Below, piece by piece: positions 8,251 through 15,689 of a DNA stretch of 41,949 nucleotides (the stretch's first letter is position 1; every line of letters starts with the position of its first letter). This DNA comes from Bacteroidales bacterium (lineage in GTDB: Bacteria; Bacteroidota; Bacteroidia; Bacteroidales; ML635J-15), in contig QKHS01000032.1 of the NCBI GenBank assembly GCA_003249955.1, positions 1 through 41,949 of the forward strand. The letters run 5' to 3'. The position numbers and the translations under genes were made by a program. Under the pieces are notes generated by a model. The model did not search any database. It was given only the letters and a program-made list of their open reading frames with translations, and was not told where the DNA came from.

Positions 8251-8980
8251 AGATGAGGCTCTTGCCGTACAGAATCTTAAAGCGATTTTAAAAGAACTGG
8301 AACCGGATGCAGATATTGTAGGTGTTTGTTCATCGGTAAGGGAATCTGTGTTATGGCTGTCGGATAATACTGCCGATCTTATTCTTCTTGATATTCATTT
8401 ATCAGACGGGTTGAGTTTTAAAATTTTTGAACAGGTACAGGTAAATACTCCTGTAATTCTTACAACAGCTTACGATCAGTATGCAATAAAAGCATTTGAA
8501 TTAAACAGTATTGATTATATTATAAAACCTATTAAAGTTGCAGACATGAAGCGCAGCATAAATAAATTCAGAACGCTTTTGCAACCTAAAACTGTTGATT
8601 ATCAAAACCTTATAGATGTTCTCAGCAGATCACAGCCTAAGTACAGACAAAGATTTTCGGTTAATTTCGGAGGTAAAATAAAATCTGTTGACATAAACGA
8701 TATTGCATGCTTTTACATACTGGGTAAATCGGTATTTATTTGTACAATGTCAGGCCAGAGTTACGACCTGGGTTTTTCTCTGGATCAGTTGGAAAAAGAA
8801 TTGTCGCCTGTAGATTTTTTCAGAATAAGCAGACAGATGATAATTAACCACAAAGCAATTGAAAATATGTATTTTTTATCAAACCGGACTATAAAAATTG
8901 AAGCAAAAGTTAAAACCCCGGTAGAGGCAATAGTAAGCATTTTACGGTTAAGCGAGTTTAAAAACTGGCTGAACAGGTAA
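8231..8980 (+). CDS. LytTR-family DNA-binding response regulator
   Basis: A 249-residue response regulator. The receiver domain (residues 1-120) has the acidic pair E7/D8, the phosphoacceptor Asp54 in LILLDIHLSDG, the conserved Thr in LTTAYD and the Lys in IIKPI. The LytTR DNA-binding domain spans roughly 145-245, with FSVNFGGKIKSVDINDIACF and FFRISRQMIINHKAI typical of the family. It forms a two-component pair with the overlapping upstream histidine kinase, so the two are probably translationally coupled. Target promoters are unknown; autoregulation of its own operon, including the TonB receptor, is plausible. The gene ends 27 nt from the convergent exporter gene. Confidence 0.95.
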   Translation: MKILIIEDEALAVQNLKAILKELEPDADIVGVCSSVRESVLWLSDNTADLILLDIHLSDGLSFKIFEQVQVNTPVILTTAYDQYAIKAFELNSIDYIIKPIKVADMKRSINKFRTLLQPKTVDYQNLIDVLSRSQPKYRQRFSVNFGGKIKSVDINDIACFYILGKSVFICTMSGQSYDLGFSLDQLEKELSPVDFFRISRQMIINHKAIENMYFLSNRTIKIEAKVKTPVEAIVSILRLSEFKNWLNR

Positions 8981-9007
8981 TGAAAATACAGGCTTTTAAA
9001 TTAAATT

Positions 9008-10234
9008 TTAAAGTTCAGATGTTTTTTTGTTTATAAATTTACGATTTTCGATAAAGCTTCCTGAAAATATTAATCCACCGATAATTCCCATCAGGATTAA
9101 TAATATCTGTTCGCCGGTGTGTGCACTTCCGGGAGCCGCATCTGTTAAAATACTGCTCAATCCTATAAAAGCTTTACTTCCGGGCACCAGCATGATAATC
9201 CCGGGGACCAGAAATACCAGTTCAGGAGACTTTGTTATTTTGCTGAAAATCTTACTTGCTATTACAGCTACAATTGTTCCGATAAATATACTCATCATCA
9301 ATCCTGTGAACTCCATCAGCAATGTTGTGTAGTAACTTGCAAATCCGGCAATAACCCCAAAAATCAGGTCTTTTCGCCTTACCTTGAAAATAGGGAGCAG
9401 CCCCATGGCAAGGAAAACAATTGCAATGTAGTTAAACCATTCCGGTATGTCTCTTACTGTTTCAACAGGTACAATATCAATAAACAATGACATTATTGTC
9501 AGTCCTAAAAGTACACCAAAAAACTGCTTGAACAATGAGATTAAAGCGTCAAAAAGCTTTGCGGTTCCTGATACCAGACTTTTTGAGGTGATTTCTTCCA
9601 ACGCAGTTGTTATTGCCAGCCCGGGAATAAAAACAATGATCGATGCCAGAATTGTCATTGAAATGTTTATATGGGCTACATACCGGGCTACAAGCACAGT
9701 CAGAATGGTTGCTATTAATGAAACCAGAGATTCCAGAATAGTTTTTATGTATCTGGATTTGTATGACAGCAGTGTAATTCCGTAAATTATGGCTCCGTTG
9801 AAAGCTGCCATAACTGATGAGGCCCAGCTTGCATCGAGAATAATGCTAAATGCTCCTGCAGAAGCCATAAATGAAATCAGTTCTATTAACTTTCCGTATC
9901 CCAGCCGTGCGGTTTTAAGTTTCTCGATTTCTTCGTTGGCCTCAACAAAGCAGATTTTGTTGCTTAATACGTTGTTTGTAATCTCGACTATTCTGGACAG
10001 AGCTCCAAGATTCAATTCCCCGGGAGGTACACATTCTACATGATTGTATGTGTGATCATCGTCTTCAAAAAAAGTGTAATTTATCCAGGTGGGCGTATCC
10101 ATAAAGCTTCCCTTAATACCTTTCTTTTTTGCAATTTCACTGAGGTATGTCTGCGATTTATAGGATGGAACCCCATAAGTATGAAGGGCTTTGCCTAATT
10201 TAACGATAAATTTATATTTTTCCGGTACCTGCAT
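9008..10234 (-). CDS. ThrE-like threonine/serine exporter family protein
   Basis: An integral inner-membrane protein of 408 residues, matching the fused ThrE architecture. The N-terminal DUF1212-like part (residues 1-250) begins with a cytoplasmic segment containing GKALHTYGVPSYKSQTYL and TPTWINYTFFEDDD, then several helices (e.g. AFSIILDASWASSVMAAFNG, LVPGIIMLVPGS further on). The C-terminal ThrE_2-like half supplies the remaining helices, about ten in total. Family members export threonine and serine by proton motive force, but substrate has been shown for only a few. It is transcribed alone, convergent with the response-regulator gene. TATCTTTG at 10268-10275 (minus strand) is an exact -7 match 33 nt before the ATG. 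Confidence 0.88.
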   Translation of the reverse strand: MQVPEKYKFIVKLGKALHTYGVPSYKSQTYLSEIAKKKGIKGSFMDTPTWINYTFFEDDDHTYNHVECVPPGELNLGALSRIVEITNNVLSNKICFVEANEEIEKLKTARLGYGKLIELISFMASAGAFSIILDASWASSVMAAFNGAIIYGITLLSYKSRYIKTILESLVSLIATILTVLVARYVAHINISMTILASIIVFIPGLAITTALEEITSKSLVSGTAKLFDALISLFKQFFGVLLGLTIMSLFIDIVPVETVRDIPEWFNYIAIVFLAMGLLPIFKVRRKDLIFGVIAGFASYYTTLLMEFTGLMMSIFIGTIVAVIASKIFSKITKSPELVFLVPGIIMLVPGSKAFIGLSSILTDAAPGSAHTGEQILLILMGIIGGLIFSGSFIENRKFINKKTSEL

Positions 10235-10552
10235 TTTTTATAGGTTTTCAGGATATTAATTCCTCTGCAAAGATAACTTATAATTTAAATAATCTGCCGA
10301 CATATCTGTTGCCGGGACAAATTCATTAAACAGCAATTATTATGGCTGTTAAAAAATGCCTGTGACGCCTTTTTAAGTGTATTGCAGTAATGCCGGGTCT
10401 GTTGCCTGTGTAATAAACTATCCGAAAATCAATTGTCAGAATGTATGTTAAAAGCTGATTGTTTGCACATAGCCTGCCGATGACCAGGCACACCGGCAGG
10501 CCTGGAACTTTGACTAAGTTAATAGCCGGAAGGTTTTATTTTAATCTTCCTC
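10235..10552. other. 318-bp intergenic region with a hairpin
   Basis: Holds the exporter promoter near 10268 and one GC-rich hairpin: GCCTGCCG at 10472-10479 pairs with CGGCAGGC at 10494-10501 across a 14-nt loop, 50-80 nt past the end of the FISUMP gene. No T run follows it on the minus strand, so terminator function is uncertain. Nothing else gene-like is seen. Confidence 0.4.
10268..10275 (-). promoter_or_regulatory. Candidate -7 element of the ThrE-like gene
   Basis: TATCTTTG on the minus strand matches TAnnTTTG exactly, 33 nt upstream of the ATG at 10234. No convincing TTTG is found 19-21 nt further upstream, so only half the promoter is supported. Confidence 0.38.
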
Positions 10553-10663
10553 TTAATCTTTAATACAGCGTATAGAAAAACCTTTCGCGGGATAATAGGA
10601 AACTCTTATTAATGCGCCGCTGAAATATCTTAATTCCCTTGAATAAAGATCTGTGGATGTCCT
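10553..10663 (-). pseudogene. Out-of-frame C-terminal tail of the FISUMP protein
   Basis: The other minus-strand frame continues the FISUMP domain exactly where the main frame stops: FRTSTDLYSRELRYFSGAL followed by KGFSIRCIKD and a stop at 10553. The ending G-F-S-(V/I)-R-C-(L/I)-K-D is the usual end of this domain. Removing one T from the TTTT run (AAAA at 10664-10667 on the plus strand) restores a continuous domain. This is therefore either a real one-base insertion or a homopolymer sequencing error. It is not a separate gene. Confidence 0.8.
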
Positions 10664-12029
10664 AAAAGCTTTCATAACAATATAATCCAGGCGTTGAATT
10701 TGCTGCTTCACGAATTCCGCCGGGAAGGGCTGTAAAACCGGTTTCGTTTGTTGCACCGGCATTTGGAGTGTACCAATGTGTAGTTCCAGCTTCTTTCAGT
10801 TTTCCTCCGGCTACGCTTTCACCCCCAAGATAATCGGAAAGGACTGTCCATTCTGCATCAGAAGGAACATGCCATCCTGACGGACACAATATGCCTGTAC
10901 TTACTACATGTAAGTTGTATAATGCGCCGTATGTTTCTCCGTATGTAACAGGATCATTACGGTACCAGCAATAGGCAGGAGTGACCAGATTGTCCCATTC
11001 TAAACTGTCTGTTACCAATGGTATTGGAGTTCCGTCGTTGTATCTTGTAGTTTTAAGGTTTTCGGCCATCCATAACTGACTTCCTATTCTTACTGCTTCA
11101 TAGTGGTTATTGTCTATGTCTGTTACTCCTGATTCTGCAATAAGATCGAGCACCATTATACGCAATTCGTCAACATAAGCTTTTGTAGCGGCATCAGTCG
11201 GATTTACAGGTTCCGGAACTGTAACAATTCCTGTAAAAGTTTTGTCTCCGGCTATTGTCTGGTTATTGGTGAGCAAAACAGCATTAGGGTCGGTTTCAGT
11301 TGTAATAAACCCACTTACATCAGGAATTTCGCTTCTTAATTGTGCTGTTGAATCTGCCAGTGCAGTTGTGGGTGCCAATGAGCTCAGATCCTGATCTCCG
11401 GTGTTTATCCCTGATAAGTTGCCTAAATTGGTAATATCTGTTGCTGTAATATTTGATGCCTCGCTTAATGTGTAAACAGGATCTGTTTCGGTGTAGCCGG
11501 TTAAAAAACCGCTCAAATCCTGATCGCCGCTATTTATGCCTGAAAGATTGCCCAGATTGGTAATGTCGGTTGCAGTAATATTTACGGCCTGGCTACCGGC
11601 ATAAACCGGATCTGTTTCAGTTATTGTTCCTGTTAGGTTTTCTGCTGTTTTTGAGTGCAGGGCATAAGGTACACTCAGCAACTGGCTTGTACCGGTTATA
11701 GTGTAATCTGTTCCACCTGTCGGGTCGGTTTCTGTTTTTATAAAATAGATGTCGCTTGCCCAGTCGATTGAACTAAAACCTGTTTCACCACCAATTTCAA
11801 TACTTACCAAACCGTTTGCGTTGGTTGTTGGCGTTTGTGTTTCGGTATATACTACGGTTCCGCTTACAGAACCTTGCAGAATACTTATCTGCATTCCTAT
11901 CTGAGTATTTGTAACCGGAGTATTGCTACCGTTACGGATAACTGCCTGATAGCTCATTTTTTGCGGTGTCTGAGCAAAAACACCTGCAGTAAATAATACT
12001 GCTGCCACAATTGTAAATAATTGTTTCAT
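10662..12029 (-). CDS. FISUMP-domain secreted protein, main frame (C terminus frameshifted)
   Basis: Secreted protein of 455 residues in this frame, translated from the ATG at 12029, which starts a clean signal peptide (MKQLFTIVAAVLFTAGVFAQ). A start 16 codons earlier would bury it. Residues of about 20-120 form the domain seen at the front of many such proteins (KMSYQAVIRNGSNTPVTNTQ). Then come two 43-residue repeats, each TETDPVY...NITATDITNLGNLSGIN...GDQDLS, reminiscent of phage tail-fibre repeats, and a TKAYVDEL segment. The C-terminal 160 residues are a FISUMP domain (RIGSQLWMAENLKTTRYNDG, GWHVPSDAEWTVL, TGFTALPGG). The frame stops early at 10662; the missing tail is present in the next frame. 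Function of FISUMP proteins is not established. Confidence 0.82.
   Translation of the reverse strand: MKQLFTIVAAVLFTAGVFAQTPQKMSYQAVIRNGSNTPVTNTQIGMQISILQGSVSGTVVYTETQTPTTNANGLVSIEIGGETGFSSIDWASDIYFIKTETDPTGGTDYTITGTSQLLSVPYALHSKTAENLTGTITETDPVYAGSQAVNITATDITNLGNLSGINSGDQDLSGFLTGYTETDPVYTLSEASNITATDITNLGNLSGINTGDQDLSSLAPTTALADSTAQLRSEIPDVSGFITTETDPNAVLLTNNQTIAGDKTFTGIVTVPEPVNPTDAATKAYVDELRIMVLDLIAESGVTDIDNNHYEAVRIGSQLWMAENLKTTRYNDGTPIPLVTDSLEWDNLVTPAYCWYRNDPVTYGETYGALYNLHVVSTGILCPSGWHVPSDAEWTVLSDYLGGESVAGGKLKEAGTTHWYTPNAGATNETGFTALPGGIREAANSTPGLYCYESF
11380..11640 (-). repeat. Two 129-bp direct repeats inside the FISUMP gene
   Basis: Two in-frame copies of a 43-codon unit encode TETDPVY, NITATDITNLGNLSGIN and GDQDLS. 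They remain clearly alike at the nucleotide level, with many synonymous changes, so they are not very recent. Confidence 0.65.
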
Positions 12030-12183
12030 AGTTTGTCTTTCCTTAATTATTAATAATTTTAATAGCTTTTGCCTCATTTAAACCTTTTTGTTTTTTTATC
12101 AGGGATAATACTTTAAGTTTACCGGTCACGATGTCCGATAAAGAGGCAAATATATGTGTGCTGAATTGCTTATAAGACCTGAT

Positions 12184-13296
12184 TTATAATTCAGGACTTA
12201 TTTTTAAGGAAATATTATTGCATTTAAATTCGCTGGGGGAAATATTTTCGGATTTACGAAATGCCGCATTGAAAGCTGACTTTGAGTTAAATCCTGATTC
12301 AAATGCTATTGCAATCATTGTATCGTTATTTGGGGACAGCAAAAGCTCTTTGGCTTTTTTTATTCTGTATTCATTAATGAATGAATTGAAGTTTTTATGG
12401 TAATATACATTAATAAATTCGGAGAGTTGATGGGGGGTTATTCCGATTATTTCAGAAAATTTCTGAAGGGTAAGTTCACTGTCAATATATATTTCTTCAT
12501 TTATTTGTTTTTCTATTTTATCTCTCAATTCAGCAATATCTGTATTCTCTAAACGGGATTTCTTTGTTTTGCTGTTTTCTTTTAAATTCTCTGCAGCGTT
12601 TTTTATTCCCGGGAAAACCGTATTAATCATGAACAGGAATAATATGCATATTGAAAGCAGAAGGGAAGACAATTTCAAAAAATTATTATTACCGGTAATG
12701 ATGGTTATGGTATCAATCAAAAATATTATAATGAAAGATATAAATACCAGCAAACTTGCCATCAAATAAGGGTCTTTTTTCAGGTTACTTCTTTGCGAGA
12801 TAAAATATTTTACAGATAAATACCCGGAAAAAGACAGATATGACAAAAAGCTTATTGTTCCGAATATTCCCTGAACGGCAAATGTTTTATTAACAAAGAA
12901 GTCAAATCTTTCATTAAAAGATTCCGGACCTGAAGTGTAAACAGAAAGCAATGAAATTAGCCCGGAAAGCAGAAATGGTAAAAAGTGCAGGTAGGATATT
13001 TTTGAAAACCGAAAGTCCGGGTTTGTTGATATTAATGAGAAGAATAAAACCATCGGGCCTATCAGAAATATCCCTGAAAAGCAGATTGCCGATATAAATG
13101 GATAAAAATGAAACAAGTTTGATTCAAACAGGAAAAAATATGCATTGTTTATGCTGAATGCAAAAAGCAATCCTGAGAATATGCGGTTTTTTAGCTTTTT
13201 ATAATCAGCCAGAATTATTCCTGTGCATAAGAGAAGGGATAATAATGCAGAATGAAGAGTGAAAAATTTTATTATTGAAGACGCTGATGCCAACAT
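12184..13296 (-). CDS. Membrane-embedded AraC-family transcriptional regulator
   Basis: A 370-residue protein that fuses seven predicted transmembrane helices (residues of about 10-235) to a C-terminal AraC/HTH_18 DNA-binding domain (about 262-360). The two helix-turn-helix units are visible as LTLQKFSEIIGITPHQLSEFIN and MIAIAFESGFNSKSAFNAAFRK, followed by the SPSEFK end typical of the family. A charged linker with KENSKTKKS separates the halves. Such 7TM-AraC proteins are common in Bacteroidota; the membrane part probably senses a signal, and no kinase step is evident. It lies 92 nt downstream of the radical SAM gene on the same strand but has its own good promoter, so it could be a local regulator of that cluster, an inference from position only. 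Confidence 0.88.
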   Translation of the reverse strand: MLASASSIIKFFTLHSALLSLLLCTGIILADYKKLKNRIFSGLLFAFSINNAYFFLFESNLFHFYPFISAICFSGIFLIGPMVLFFSLISTNPDFRFSKISYLHFLPFLLSGLISLLSVYTSGPESFNERFDFFVNKTFAVQGIFGTISFLSYLSFSGYLSVKYFISQRSNLKKDPYLMASLLVFISFIIIFLIDTITIITGNNNFLKLSSLLLSICILFLFMINTVFPGIKNAAENLKENSKTKKSRLENTDIAELRDKIEKQINEEIYIDSELTLQKFSEIIGITPHQLSEFINVYYHKNFNSFINEYRIKKAKELLLSPNNDTMIAIAFESGFNSKSAFNAAFRKSENISPSEFKCNNISLKISPEL

Positions 13297-13323
13297 GCTT
13301 GATACTTTCTCATTTTATATGTG

Positions 13324-13354
13324 CAAATATAATAAGAATACAGAATCAAGTCAA
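13324..13354 (-). promoter_or_regulatory. Promoter of the AraC-family regulator gene
   Basis: On the minus strand TTG (13352-13354) is separated by 20 nt from TATATTTG (13324-13331), an exact -7 TAnnTTTG and a reasonable -33 element at proper Bacteroidota spacing. Predicted start of transcription is near 13317, about 20 nt before the ATG at 13296. This is the best promoter seen in the window. Confidence 0.55.
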
Positions 13355-13388
13355 GTTATTGTACATAAGGTAAATACATTTTGTTTCT

Positions 13389-14561
13389 TTAAATTTTTAC
13401 AGAGTCTTTCAGCAATTTATTCGTTACACAAACATTTTCGTTTTTTATGTTTTGAATATTATCCAATATCTGTGAAATGTCGTCTTCTGTAATATTTCCA
13501 AAGCTTTTCCCTATAAAGGGGCAAGGCTTAACATTACCGGCCGGGTCAATATAAATAAATAATCTTCCGCCTACACAGCCGCGTTTTGCTTCCCATAAAT
13601 CGGGAGAATACGTGATTGGCAGATTTTTATAATCTGATGATTTCTGGTTTTTTGTTGTTAAGCTTTCGAGTTGGCTGAAATCTGTAAGATTGAAACTGCC
13701 GTACTCATCGTTTAGCACATGGTGCATTTGTCTCGGGGAATAGCAATTTATAAAATGAGCTCCCTGCTCTCCGGCAAAATCAACATATTCTTTAAATTCT
13801 TTTTCCTGAAGTAAAGTCTTCCCGAAAACGCTGTCTATTGCTACAAACAGTCCGGTTTCGTTGGCTGCTTTTATTGCATCTGTCGCGTAAGAAAATGCTT
13901 TTGGAGTTCCTTTTACTGAATTGATATGTTCTGCATTAATTGAATCGAGGGAAATCATAACGCCTTTTAATCCCAAATCTTTAAGAACTGCCAGCTTTTC
14001 CCTGCCAAGCTGGTATCCTGTGGAAAGCAACCAGAACCGCGTTTTGCTTTTGCTGAATTTTTGTAAAATCTTTGTCAGGTCATTCCATCTCATCATTGGT
14101 TCTCCGCCCGATAAATAAATACTTCTAATTCCTTTCTGTATAAGGCTTTCAATTGTAGAAATTATTATTTCAGGGCTTAGCCTTTCTTCTTGCGTGTGAA
14201 GATCGGAATTGTAGCAATATCTGCATTTAAACGGGCATTTTGACGTAATGCAAATAATGGCAAAAACAAGTTGCGGTTGTTTGTTATGGTTTATCCATTC
14301 AATATCTTTTAATACATATCCGATAAAATCTTTTGAATTAACAGGCGGCATATCGGGAACAGCAATTATTTCCCTGCCAGCCTTAACATATCTGTTAGGG
14401 GTTGTATTAAAAAGGCATCTGCTGTCTTTAAAATATTTGTTTAATTCTCTGAATGCTTTAAAAAAACCAAAGCGTGAGATAGCTTTTAAGTATAAACGAA
14501 CTGCAATTTGCAGGTCTGTCAGTTTTTTATTAAAGCCATATATAAATTTAGTCTCTGACAT
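13389..14561 (-). CDS. Radical SAM protein with partial SPASM-like C terminus
   Basis: A 390-residue radical SAM enzyme that would cleave S-adenosylmethionine to start radical chemistry. The cluster motif is Cys109-x3-Cys113-x2-Cys116 (KCPFKCRYCY), followed by the SAM-binding LSGGEPMMRW and the beta-strand segment GLKGVMISLDSIN. The C-terminal part has RGCVGGRLFIYIDPAGNVKP and CPF before GNI, resembling a reduced SPASM/twitch region with few cysteines. The N-terminal 95 residues are an extension of unknown role. Its ATG shares one base with the stop of the GNAT-like gene, so the three-gene cluster is probably translationally coupled. The substrate is not identifiable; peptide maturation or small-molecule modification are both possible. 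Confidence 0.88.
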   Translation of the reverse strand: MSETKFIYGFNKKLTDLQIAVRLYLKAISRFGFFKAFRELNKYFKDSRCLFNTTPNRYVKAGREIIAVPDMPPVNSKDFIGYVLKDIEWINHNKQPQLVFAIICITSKCPFKCRYCYNSDLHTQEERLSPEIIISTIESLIQKGIRSIYLSGGEPMMRWNDLTKILQKFSKSKTRFWLLSTGYQLGREKLAVLKDLGLKGVMISLDSINAEHINSVKGTPKAFSYATDAIKAANETGLFVAIDSVFGKTLLQEKEFKEYVDFAGEQGAHFINCYSPRQMHHVLNDEYGSFNLTDFSQLESLTTKNQKSSDYKNLPITYSPDLWEAKRGCVGGRLFIYIDPAGNVKPCPFIGKSFGNITEDDISQILDNIQNIKNENVCVTNKLLKDSVKI

Positions 14562-14968
14562 TATTTAAGTGTTGTTTCAAAAACGGCATACTCACTGTCG
14601 GGTTCAGCCTTTTTTCCGCTTATCCTTTCAATATATTTTATTGCCATATTAATACTGTCTGTGTTTTCTTCAAAAATAAAGCCTCCGGTTCCGTATTTGT
14701 ATCCGGCTGCGATAACGTCCTGCATCATCTGATTCATCAAAGCCATTTCAATACCTTTTTTCCTGAACTCCGGAGCAATTCCTATTTCGGTGAATCTGAA
14801 TGTGTTTATAGGGTTGAAAAGCTTAAACCGGATGACGTCCTGGCTGTAATTGCTGTTGGCTTTTAACTCACGGTTTCTTTTGAGCAGTTGGTTGAAGTCC
14901 GGGAACCAAAATAAAAAACCGACCGGTCGGTCGTGAAAAACCGACCGGTCGGTCGTGGTATTCAGCAA
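14561..14968 (-). pseudogene. 3' part of the frameshifted GNAT-like acyltransferase
   Basis: This frame carries the C-terminal half of the acyltransferase: DRPVGFLFWFPDFNQLL, then IGIAPEFRKKGIEMALM, which resembles the acetyl-CoA-binding motif A of GNAT enzymes, and a C terminus ending FETTLK. No credible start exists (the nominal TTG at 14968 lies in the duplicated segment). With a single copy of the 22-bp duplication the upstream frame reads straight into it. The stop overlaps the radical SAM ATG by one base. Confidence 0.8.
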
Positions 14969-15689
14969 ACAACAAATTCTCGTTTTTCAGTAAAAACTGA
15001 AACTGCTCAAACAGTTCCAGATCTTCAGGTGCATTTCTGTTTGCCCAGAACGGATGTTCACGGAAGCAGATATTGTTAAGTTCTGTGTAAATCTTTGAAT
15101 ATTCCGGCAGATTCTTTTTGTCTGATTTCCTGATGCTTATGTTTTTGTCTGTTTTTATTCTGGCACTAAGCTTTTTGTAGTCTTCTGATATTTGTGCGTG
15201 GAAACTGAAAGATACTATTTTTCTTGCCTTGAGTTTACAGAAGTAGTCTTTGTAGTACGGCATGCTATAAGGCAACCCGAAAACCGGAACCTTGTCAAAA
15301 TTATTAAGTAAAATTCCGGCCCCGTAGTTCAGGTGTCCGTTTAATCCAAAGCAGATTTTATTTTTATCAGGGAAACGTCTTTTTGCTTCATTTATAATTT
15401 CTTCTGCAATGTTTTTTAATCCTTGTTTTGCCTCGAAAAAAGCGACCTGGACGTAATCGGGCAGGAGAGTGTCTGATATAAAAGCAAATCTGCAGACAGG
15501 CGAACCATCTTTTTCGACTATTACCGGATTTACCTGTGCATGTTTATGGAATTCTGACGGACCTTCAACAACAAGCTTTAAAACATCATCTTCGGATGAA
15601 CGGTAATAAGGATTTTTACGATAAATTTCGTTCCCGGTTTTGTAAAACCGGTCAAGGTCGTTTGCTGTATTTACATCAGTGAATTTCAA
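14868..15689 (-). CDS. GNAT-like acyltransferase, 5' part (frameshifted by 22-bp duplication)
   Basis: N-terminal 273 residues of a protein that should be about 375 long. It resembles a GNAT-fold family whose members show a FF-E-(n) strand, GLNGHLNYGAGIL and a GLPYSMPYYKDYF segment; all three are seen here. The likely start is TTG at 15689, whose bases overlap the stop of the preceding decarboxylase-like gene; there is no usable ATG in frame upstream before a stop. Reading is normal up to EYHDRPVGF and then passes into the second copy of a 22-bp repeat, giving a nonsense tail ending in AQKKP. The acetyl-CoA-binding half lies in the next frame (to 14561), so this product alone should be inactive. 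Substrate unknown. Confidence 0.78.
   Translation of the reverse strand: MKFTDVNTANDLDRFYKTGNEIYRKNPYYRSSEDDVLKLVVEGPSEFHKHAQVNPVIVEKDGSPVCRFAFISDTLLPDYVQVAFFEAKQGLKNIAEEIINEAKRRFPDKNKICFGLNGHLNYGAGILLNNFDKVPVFGLPYSMPYYKDYFCKLKARKIVSFSFHAQISEDYKKLSARIKTDKNISIRKSDKKNLPEYSKIYTELNNICFREHPFWANRNAPEDLELFEQFQFLLKNENLLFAEYHDRPVGFSRPTGRFFILVPGLQPTAQKKP
14914..14957. repeat. Exact 22-bp tandem duplication in the GNAT-like gene
   Basis: Copies at 14914-14935 and 14936-14957 are identical over all 22 bp. Each contains the 14-bp palindrome ACCGACCGGTCGGT. Because 22 is not a multiple of three, the second copy shifts the frame. A single copy restores the sequence EYHDRPVGFLFWFPDF across the junction. Confidence 0.95.

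Noticed and set aside
10472-10501. Rho-independent terminator for the FISUMP gene
   Set aside because: The stem is only 8 bp with a 14-nt loop, and no T run follows on the minus strand, so it was listed only as a hairpin in the intergenic region.
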